A DNA stretch of 17,962 nt from an uncultured Collinsella sp. Its GTDB lineage: Bacteria > Actinomycetota > Coriobacteriia > Coriobacteriales > Coriobacteriaceae. The notes beneath the pieces were generated by a model that saw only the letters and a program-made list of their open reading frames with translations, ran no database searches and was not told where the DNA came from. Made by a program: the position numbers and the translations under genes. Below are positions 12,863 through 17,962 of the stretch, in pieces (position 1 is the first letter of the stretch; the number at the start of each line of letters is the position of its first letter). The stretch lies in the NCBI GenBank assembly GCA_938023705.1, contig CALJDJ010000064.1, positions 1 through 17,962 on the forward strand, in the 5' to 3' direction.

Positions 12863-13855
12863 TTAGTAATCCAGCTTCCACATGTAACGGCGCGTCATGT
12901 AGTCCTTGTGGGTGACGGCGGAGAGCGCACGCATGTAGACGTTGTTGAGGATCGGGGCAAAGATCAGGTGGTTGAAGTACTCGCTCACGCTGTCCTTGAT
13001 GTCGTTGAGGCCGAGCTCCTTGGCGTCGAGCTGGTAGACGCGCTCACCACCGTACTGGTTGACAAAGCGAATGCCGCGCTCGTCGTTGCAGCGGCTGCGG
13101 CCGACGCTGATGAGCTGGAACAGCGAGGTACGCTTGTCCAGGATCTCGAAGGGACCGTGGAAGAAGTCGCAGGTGTTGATGGTGCAGGAGTCGATCTGCA
13201 GCATCTCCTGCACGTTGCAGATGCTAAAGACGTAGGCGGCACCAAAGAGCGGGCCCTGAGCCATAACGTTGATGCAGGGCTTGTCGGCGTTCTGCTCGGC
13301 CCACTTGGCAGCGAGCGGACGGGTGTACTCGACAGCCTTGCGATAGATGGGGTCGACCAAGTCGAAGGCGGCCATAGCGGCCTCGTACTCGGCATAGCCC
13401 TCGGTCTGCTGCGTAAGCTCCATAGCAATCATGGTCACGACGGCGGAGTTGGTGCGGCCCATGCAGGACTCGTCGATGGCCAGGCTGTCGTACTGGATCT
13501 TGTAGTCGCAGACCTCGGTGAGGCCGGACTCGTCAACATAGATGGCGATGGTGCTGGCGCCGTGGTTCTTGGCGACCTGGGCGGCGACGATGGTCTCCTT
13601 GGTGCCGCGCATGGACACGACGACGGCCAGGGTGTTCTCGTTGACGTAGGCAGGCGTGGCGTGCACGAACTCGTTGCTGGTGTAGCTGGAGCTCACGACC
13701 TGCGTAGCCTCGTGCTCCATAAAGTACTGGGCAGGATAGTTGCCGCCGTTGGATCCACCGGCGCCAATCCACACGACGCGCTTGATGCCGCCCTTGTCTG
13801 CCTTGTCAGCCAAAACCTGGGAGACGACGTCCTTAACCTGTTCCTGAGTAGTCAT
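12863..13855 (-). CDS. FrlB-like SIS-domain sugar-phosphate deglycase (copy 3)
   Basis: This 330-aa two-SIS-domain protein is homologous to the copies at 312-1280 and 7513-8496. The phosphosugar loop is GAGGSNGGNYPA (31-42). The active-site region is QEMLQ followed by NTCDFFHGPFE, giving Glu217 and His233, 16 residues apart. The Gly-Glu pair of SGEY/TGEY in the other copies is replaced by Cys-Asp, so substrate choice may differ. The first-domain segment SMRGTKET replaces the S-G-T motif of the others. The C-terminus is RRYMWKLDY. The gene stands alone, transcribed divergently from the GntR gene at 14061, its likely repressor. No transporter is adjacent, so its substrate probably enters by the PTS at 8687-11288 or a system outside the window. 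Confidence 0.85.
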   Translation of the reverse strand: MTTQEQVKDVVSQVLADKADKGGIKRVVWIGAGGSNGGNYPAQYFMEHEATQVVSSSYTSNEFVHATPAYVNENTLAVVVSMRGTKETIVAAQVAKNHGASTIAIYVDESGLTEVCDYKIQYDSLAIDESCMGRTNSAVVTMIAMELTQQTEGYAEYEAAMAAFDLVDPIYRKAVEYTRPLAAKWAEQNADKPCINVMAQGPLFGAAYVFSICNVQEMLQIDSCTINTCDFFHGPFEILDKRTSLFQLISVGRSRCNDERGIRFVNQYGGERVYQLDAKELGLNDIKDSVSEYFNHLIFAPILNNVYMRALSAVTHKDYMTRRYMWKLDY

Positions 13856-13893
13856 CGTGCATCAGCCTTTCTTCTCGTTTGATGCTCTCGATG

Positions 13894-14052
13894 GCATACA
13901 AGTTACATACATGTTTTGGTTATGTCGACTAGTTGTATGCTATATTTGTCTTAGAAATTTTGCTGGTAAAGTTTTCGGCAAGCCATTACCAGCGGTTTTG
14001 TTGTCATGTTGGATACATGCTTGGTTCTGTAAGCATACAAGTTAGATACAGG
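13894..14052. promoter_or_regulatory. Divergent control region with repeated candidate GntR operators
   Basis: GCATACAAGTTACATACATG (13894-13913) and GCATACAAGTTAGATACAGG (14033-14052) agree at 18 of 20 positions. Each holds two ATAC blocks 11 bp apart. An inverted partial copy, AGTTGTATGC, lies at 13931-13940 and a looser GGATACATGC near 14011-14020. The left copy is about 38 bp from the SIS start and the right copy ends 8 nt before the gntR ATG, so both divergent genes could be controlled, with autoregulation. Exact -10/-35 boxes are not clear. Confidence 0.6.
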
Positions 14053-14060
14053 TTGTTCGC

Positions 14061-14783
14061 ATGAGCACTTCGTCGAAAAAGAACTTGACCCAATACGAGC
14101 GTCTGGCGGCAACGCTTCGCGACCGCATTGCCGCCGGCACCTACGCCCGCGGAGATAAACTGCCGTCCGAGATGGAACTCATGGACGAATCGGGCCTGTC
14201 GCGCAGCACCGTGCGCCATGCCCTTAAGGTGCTTGTTGACGAGGGCCTGATTCGAACCGAGCGCGGGCGCGGCGCCTTTGTGGCCGACACACCGGCGCTC
14301 CACGAGAACAACCTGGTGTTTTCGAGCTATACCAAGCAGGTCGAAGGCCAGGGCATGAAGCCCACCACGCGCACGGTGGACTCGGGCTTTGCCAAAGCAA
14401 TGGGCAGCGTGGCCAAGTTCTTTGACGCTAGCGTGGGCAGCAAGCTTGTCAAACTTGTCCGCCTGCGTTACCTGGACGATGCGCCACTGTGCCTGGAGAC
14501 CACCTATTTGCCGCCAAGCTTTGGGTCGCTCATCGATCGCGATATCAACGGTTCGCTCTACGCCACGCTGCGCCAGGAGTTCCATCGCGCGCCGGCGCAG
14601 GGGCATAAGACCTTTGAGGTGTGCTATGCGTCGCAAAACGAGGCATTTTTGCTCAACGTCGAGCGCGGGCAGGCGCTGATCCTGATCACCGACTACGTCT
14701 ACGACACCGACGGCCGTCCGCTCCATGTCTCCAAGCGCATCCAACGCACCGACCGCGCCAAATACACCGAGCCCATCGGCTAG
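14061..14783 (+). CDS. GntR/HutC-family (UTRA) transcriptional regulator 3
   Basis: This 240-aa regulator has a winged helix-turn-helix at about residues 9-75 (KLPSEMELMDESGLSRSTVR spans 33-52; wing ERGRGAFV). A UTRA domain follows at about 85-235, including LRYLDDAPLCLETTYLP. It is the only clear plus-strand gene in the window. It diverges from SIS gene 3, with a 205-nt region containing repeated 20-bp motifs between them. Its recognition helix (LSRSTVRHALKVL) differs from those of the other two regulators, in line with a different operator. Only a weak AGG precedes the ATG, and the operator copy at 14033-14052 overlaps that spot, so binding could also hinder initiation. The effector is unknown. 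Confidence 0.92.
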   Translation: MSTSSKKNLTQYERLAATLRDRIAAGTYARGDKLPSEMELMDESGLSRSTVRHALKVLVDEGLIRTERGRGAFVADTPALHENNLVFSSYTKQVEGQGMKPTTRTVDSGFAKAMGSVAKFFDASVGSKLVKLVRLRYLDDAPLCLETTYLPPSFGSLIDRDINGSLYATLRQEFHRAPAQGHKTFEVCYASQNEAFLLNVERGQALILITDYVYDTDGRPLHVSKRIQRTDRAKYTEPIG

Positions 14784-15172
14784 CGCACCAAACGAGGCAA
14801 AATGTACCTAATAAACGTTTTACCTGCGGTTTTTATTAAATCTCAAGCCGGCATGGCGCAAATGCCAACATCGCCTGGCAACACTCGCCGCCCAAGCTCA
14901 ACTGTTCCTGCCCAAAATATCCAGCACCGTAAATCTAAGTGAGTAGACTTTTCGCGAGCTGCCGAGCACATTCAAAACAGCCACCTCCGTGACCTGCGGT
15001 TTTACTAAGGCAGATACGCTTTGTGCTCGGCCTGCGCCAAAAAAGTCTACTCACTTAGCCCGCAAGGCGTCCCGAGGGGACAATCCAGGTCAAAATAGCG
15101 TACAAACGCCACGCTACTTGCGGCGATTTGATACCACAAGACAGCCAAAAACCTGCCAAAATAAACCTGTCC
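14784..15172. other. Intergenic region between convergent gntR 3 and GNAT genes
   Basis: This 389-nt gap holds an AT-rich imperfect hairpin just after the gntR stop (AATAAA near 14812 with TTTATT near 14832), a weak terminator candidate. The loop contains ACCTGCGGTTTT (14822-14833), a string also found inside both 123/124-bp elements. The rest contains the second inverted-repeat element (14935-15058) and the start of a palindromic repeat (15151-15185). No gene is seen. Confidence 0.5.
14935..15058. repeat. MITE-like 124-bp element, copy 2
   Basis: Perfect 18-bp terminal inverted repeats lie at 14935-14952 and 15041-15058, identical in sequence to those at 6509-6631. By eye there are about ten substitutions and one single-base insertion relative to copy 1. 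It lies between convergent genes, where it could also act as a two-way transcription stop. Confidence 0.85.
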
Positions 15173-15185
15173 CTAAATGGTAGGT
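15151..15185. repeat. 35-bp imperfect palindromic repeat, copy 2
   Basis: ACCTGCCAAAATAAACCTGT at the left and ATGGTAGGT at the right match the reverse complement of 7371-7405 at 30 of 35 positions. The stop codon of the GNAT gene (15173-15175) lies inside it. Confidence 0.65.
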
Positions 15186-15763
15186 TTAGGAAGGTCGGGG
15201 AACCAGGTTGGTTTGGGCTGGTTGGGGGTGCGCTCGGCCAGGACCAGCTCCATCCAGCACATGTCGTACCAGCGGTCGAACTTTTGGGCACAGCGGTCGA
15301 AAGCACCCACCAAGCGATATCCCATATGGGCATGGAAGTCCTGGCTGTTGTGCGTTAGATACTCGTCGTCCTTGTCGTGCGGCACGGCGATGAGCGCGCA
15401 CATGTTGGTGATGCCCATCGCGATCAGGCACTGCTTGAGCGCATCGTGCAGCTTGCGGCCCAGCCCGCCGTGGCGCACGTCGCGTGCCAGGTAAATCGAC
15501 GTCTCGACCGACCAGTCGTATGCCTCGCGGCTGTTGAGCGGACTCGCATAGGCATAGCCTACCGGACGCCCGTCCAGCTCCATCACCAGATACGGATAGC
15601 GCTTGAGCGTACGCTCGATGCGCCCGGCGAACTCCTCAACGCTCGGCACCTCGTATTCGCAGGTAATCGCCGTCTGGCGCACATACGGCTCATAGATGGC
15701 AAGCAACGCCGGCGCGTCTTCGGGCGTCGCCAGGCGAATCGCCGGCTCGGACATCTCGGTCAT
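15173..15763 (-). CDS. GNAT-family N-acetyltransferase, phosphinothricin acetyltransferase-like
   Basis: This 196-aa cytoplasmic acetyl-CoA-dependent N-acetyltransferase has the acetyl-CoA pyrophosphate loop in VRHGGLGRKLHDAL (96-109). The PAT-like C-terminal motif NSQDFHAHMGYRLVGAFDRC lies at 139-158, followed by FDRWYDMCWMEL. PAT-like enzymes acetylate amino groups of small molecules or amino-acid analogues; the substrate is unknown. The ATG at 15763 is chosen because AGAAGGG precedes it; a TTG further upstream would fall inside the terminator. The C-terminal Pro-rich tail runs into an intergenic repeat that supplies its stop. It lies only 16 nt behind the terminator of the preceding aldolase gene, leaving no clear room for its own promoter. 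Confidence 0.9.
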   Translation of the reverse strand: MTEMSEPAIRLATPEDAPALLAIYEPYVRQTAITCEYEVPSVEEFAGRIERTLKRYPYLVMELDGRPVGYAYASPLNSREAYDWSVETSIYLARDVRHGGLGRKLHDALKQCLIAMGITNMCALIAVPHDKDDEYLTHNSQDFHAHMGYRLVGAFDRCAQKFDRWYDMCWMELVLAERTPNQPKPTWFPDLPKPTI

Positions 15764-15779
15764 ACAACCCTTCTCTCTC

Positions 15780-15822
15780 AAAAACAAAGGCCGCCTTGCG
15801 CCAAACCCAGCGCAAGGCGGCC
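15780..15822 (-). terminator. Rho-independent terminator of the threonine-aldolase-like gene
   Basis: On the minus strand GGCCGCCTTGCGC (complement of 15810-15822) pairs perfectly over 13 bp with GCGCAAGGCGGCC (complement of 15789-15801) around an 8-nt loop. TTTGTTTTT follows. It begins about 18 nt after the stop codon at 15841. Confidence 0.92.
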
Positions 15823-15840
15823 CCTCGTCATTACATCAGG

Positions 15841-16866
15841 CTACAGGACAGCCGCCAGCGCGTCGATGTCCTCCTGCGTCGTGGCCCAGCTGGTGCAAAA
15901 ACGTACCACGGTGTGGGTCTCGTCGTACTTTTCCCAGTACTCGATCGAGGCATGTTCGCGAATGCGGGCCATGTCCTCGTTGGGCAGAATCACGAACTGC
16001 TGGTTGGTCGGCGTCTCCAAGAAGAACTGGTAGCCGCGCTCGTGCAGCACGCGACGAAGCGCCTGCGCGGTCTCGATTGCCTGGCGACCAATCTCAAAAT
16101 ACAGGCCATCGGTAAAGAGTGCCTCAAACTGCACGCCCGTCAGGCGGCCCTTGGCCAACAGCGCGCCGTGCTGCTTAATACGCGGAATGGGATGCGCCGG
16201 AGCGTGCATGCCGCAGAACACCACAGCCTCGCCGCAAAGCGCGCCGCACTTGGTGCCGCCGATGTAGAACACGTCGCACAGCTGTGCCAGCTCGGGCAGA
16301 GTGATGTCGCACTCGTCGGCTGCCAGCGCATAGGCCAGTCGGGCGCCATCCACAAACAGCGGAATCTCGCGCTTCTGGCACACCGCGTGAATCGCCGCGA
16401 GCTCGGCCTTGGAGTACAGCGTGCCGTACTCGGTCGATAGACTCACGTACACGGCGCCCGGGAACACCGTGTGCTCGTAGCTCTCGTTTTCGTAGAACAC
16501 CTGGATATAGTTCTCGAGATCCTCGGCGTGCATCTTGCCCTCGTAGCCGGGGATGGTGAGCACCTTGTGGCCGCCAAACTCGATGGCGCCCGCCTCGTGG
16601 CAAGCGACATGGCCGGTCTCGGCGGCAACGACGCCCTCGTAGGGCGCGAGCAGCATATCGATCACCGTCGCGTTGGCCTGCGTGCCGCCCACCAGCAAGA
16701 ACACGTCGGCATCGGGGGCCTGACAGGCCTCGCGAATCAGCTGCTTGGCACGCTCGGTGTGCGCATCGGTACCGTAGCCGGGCTGCGGCTCCATGTTGGT
16801 ATCGACGAGCGCCTGCAGCACTGCCGGATGAGCACCGTGGGAATAGTCGTTGTTGAACGCGAGCAT
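15841..16866 (-). CDS. Threonine aldolase / beta-eliminating lyase family PLP enzyme
   Basis: This 341-aa fold-type I pyridoxal-phosphate enzyme resembles low-specificity L-threonine aldolase, which cleaves threonine or allo-threonine to glycine and acetaldehyde. The expected PLP lysine is Lys206 in YIGGTKCGALCGEA. Asp173 and Arg176 in FVDGARLAYA contact the cofactor. His86 in ETGHVACHEAGA is the ring-stacking histidine, and GGTQANA (60-66) holds the phosphate. The length is normal. The ATG at 16866 follows AGAGGA. It lies 45 nt after the PAP2 stop; a -10-like TACAAT (16914-16919) overlaps that stop but has no good -35. It ends at a strong terminator. Other amino-acid lyase activities of the family are possible. 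Confidence 0.92.
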   Translation of the reverse strand: MLAFNNDYSHGAHPAVLQALVDTNMEPQPGYGTDAHTERAKQLIREACQAPDADVFLLVGGTQANATVIDMLLAPYEGVVAAETGHVACHEAGAIEFGGHKVLTIPGYEGKMHAEDLENYIQVFYENESYEHTVFPGAVYVSLSTEYGTLYSKAELAAIHAVCQKREIPLFVDGARLAYALAADECDITLPELAQLCDVFYIGGTKCGALCGEAVVFCGMHAPAHPIPRIKQHGALLAKGRLTGVQFEALFTDGLYFEIGRQAIETAQALRRVLHERGYQFFLETPTNQQFVILPNEDMARIREHASIEYWEKYDETHTVVRFCTSWATTQEDIDALAAVL

Positions 16867-16911
16867 GGCAATCCTCTCTAGCCGGGCATGGGCCCGATGA
16901 TTTAAACGCCG

Positions 16912-17775
16912 CTATTGTACGCCGCCCGGATAGGCAATGCGCGCGGCAAGGCACTCGAGCGCCAGCACCAGGGCAAAGCCGCAGCTCACGTCACTCAAAA
17001 AGTGCGCGCCGATCACGATGCGACCAAAGGCGACGAGCGCCGCAACCACAGCGGCGATCCAAAAGACCACGCGGCGGCGCGACGGCTTTTCCTTAAAGGA
17101 CGCCGCAGGAAGCCCGGCAAGCATAATACCGATCGCCGCGTGCGCCGTGTGTCCGCTCGCAAACGACTTAAAGCCGTCCTTGATTACGCCGGCCGCAATA
17201 TAGCTCCACTTGTCGGTGTTGCCAATCACCCACCACGGCTGAAAAGTGAGCCCCGGCGTGACCTCGATCACGCGCATGCGCGGGCGCGACCACAGCGGCT
17301 TGACAACCACGTTGAGGATGATGGCCTGAGCGACCCACACGGCAAGCACCATCAGCGCCCAACGCGTGAGCTCTTTGGAATCGGTATCGCGCGTAAGGCG
17401 ATAGACGATGAAGTTGGCAGCGATGACCAGCACAAACGTCAGCACGAGCTGAGCCGCAACAAGTTTGCCGCCGACGCGCAGGGACGAAATAACCTCGTAG
17501 CCGGCCAGGCCAACGTTGACGAGGATGCCGAGCACGGCGAGCCATTTGCTCCCCCTGGAGTCGGGACGCACCGCGCGCACGAGCATAACGCCCGCGACGC
17601 TCGCCGTCAGCTCAAACGGCAGCTCGCCGGCGGCCTCGATAAAGCGGCCGTACATGCTGCCGATATTGAACAGCGCGCTCGAGATCCGATAATCGAAGAA
17701 ACTGCCCACGCCCAGACAAAGGCACAGGACAACCGCGATCATGGCGACATCTTTCTTATAGATGTATCCGAACAT
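16912..17775 (-). CDS. PAP2-family membrane phosphatase
   Basis: This 287-aa membrane protein has several hydrophobic helices, for example 11-24, 55-68, 79-96, 107-125, 141-158 and 236-256. The PAP2 (type 2 phosphatidic acid phosphatase) catalytic motifs are present: KPLWSRPR (Lys159 to Arg166), FASGH (Ser207-His209) and GRIVIGAHFLSD (Arg252, His258, Asp262). In the first motif the usual final proline after Arg166 is Met167. Members dephosphorylate lipid phosphates such as undecaprenyl pyrophosphate or phosphatidic acid; the substrate here is undefined. The ATG at 17775 follows AAAGGA. The 57-nt gap to the upstream gene is largely filled by the 35-nt element at 17795-17829. Confidence 0.9.
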   Translation of the reverse strand: MFGYIYKKDVAMIAVVLCLCLGVGSFFDYRISSALFNIGSMYGRFIEAAGELPFELTASVAGVMLVRAVRPDSRGSKWLAVLGILVNVGLAGYEVISSLRVGGKLVAAQLVLTFVLVIAANFIVYRLTRDTDSKELTRWALMVLAVWVAQAIILNVVVKPLWSRPRMRVIEVTPGLTFQPWWVIGNTDKWSYIAAGVIKDGFKSFASGHTAHAAIGIMLAGLPAASFKEKPSRRRVVFWIAAVVAALVAFGRIVIGAHFLSDVSCGFALVLALECLAARIAYPGGVQ

Positions 17776-17794
17776 GCTTTCCTTTCGATGGGGT

Positions 17795-17829
17795 CAGATT
17801 GCCCAAATGGGGCGTTTGCAGCGTCGACC
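17795..17829 (-). repeat. 35-nt intergenic element, copy 3
   Basis: On the minus strand GGTCGACGCTGCAAACGCCC then GGGCAATCTG, matching 4378-4412 and 4474-4508 in length and in its conserved blocks. It begins 3 nt after the stop of the partial gene. Flanking GGGTC and GACCC can pair, with inner GCCC/GGGC, giving a 3'-UTR hairpin. Confidence 0.65.
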
Positions 17830-17832
17830 CAA

Positions 17833-17962
17833 TTAGTCGTCGTCGCTCGCACCCAGCTGCTGCAGTAGCATGAGCGCGGCCGCCACCGGGCCGGTGCCGT
17901 CGTTGGCGTCGAGACCTCGGCCCAGGCCGCTGCCCGCACCGGCGCCCGCCTTGTAGGGCACC
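17833..17962 (-). CDS. C-terminal fragment of an unrecognised protein
   Basis: The last 130 nt of the window read open on the minus strand to TAA at 17833-17835. They give 42 residues with a Gly/Ala-rich start (VPYKAGAGAGSGLGRGLDAN), then a short Ala/Leu helix (VAAALMLLQQL) and an acidic end ASDDD. GC-rich third positions and the following 3' element support a real gene end. The start is outside the window and the family is not recognised. The Gly-rich stretch could be a linker. Confidence 0.55.
   Translation of the reverse strand, partial: VPYKAGAGAGSGLGRGLDANDGTGPVAAALMLLQQLGASDDD

Noticed and set aside
312..13855. A fructoselysine kinase (FrlD-like) to accompany the deglycases
   Set aside because: No PfkB-type sugar kinase is encoded in the window; PTS phosphorylation makes it unnecessary.
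12908..13882. 324-codon + strand frame antisense to SIS gene 3
   Set aside because: Same codon-mirror effect; the minus-strand protein has clear SIS motifs and this one has none.

Overview
The window looks like chromosomal DNA of a high-GC human-gut actinobacterium of the class Coriobacteriia, most likely Collinsella or a near relative. This rests on GC-rich codon use, GGAGG-type ribosome binding sites, mannose-family PTS genes next to SIS-domain sugar enzymes, and many palindromic intergenic repeats. The genus is an inference from gene style; no rRNA or tRNA gene is present to confirm it. There is no phage, transposase or CRISPR array.

The core (about 310-14780) is a sugar-phosphate catabolic region. 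It holds three FrlB-like SIS-domain proteins (312-1280, 7513-8496, 12863-13855) and one complete mannose-family PTS permease (EIIAB fusion 10365-11288, EIIC 9534-10328, EIID 8687-9520) in one operon with the second SIS gene. It also has three GntR/UTRA repressors (1425-2180, 4542-5261, 14061-14783) and an EamA/DMT transporter (11493-12575). The best reading is uptake and phosphorylation of Amadori (fructosamine-type) compounds by the PTS, followed by hydrolysis of the 6-phosphates by the SIS deglycases to a hexose 6-phosphate and a free amine or amino acid. A Collinsella species has been reported to consume epsilon-fructoselysine, which fits. The presence of three deglycases and three regulators suggests several related substrates.

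Candidate operators tie the region together. A TATAACG-type tandem half-site occurs upstream of the second gntR gene, the PTS operon and the DMT transporter. A different pair of repeats flanks the promoter of the first SIS gene. A third, 18/20-identical pair lies between the divergent third SIS gene and third gntR gene.

Interspersed or flanking genes are recQ (2183-4165, directly followed by the first gntR), a YitT-family membrane protein (5366-6373), a HAD phosphatase (6727-7356), a GNAT acetyltransferase (15173-15763), a threonine-aldolase-type PLP enzyme (15841-16866), a PAP2 phosphatase (16912-17775) and the C-terminus of an unrecognised protein (17833-17962).

The intergenic DNA is rich in structured repeats. 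There are two copies of a 123/124-bp element with perfect 18-bp terminal inverted repeats, and a related-looking 183-bp element with perfect 32-bp inverted arms. A 35-nt element occurs three times, two of them downstream of minus-strand stop codons. A 35-bp palindromic repeat occurs twice, a 27-bp tandem repeat three times, and there are several perfect hairpins.
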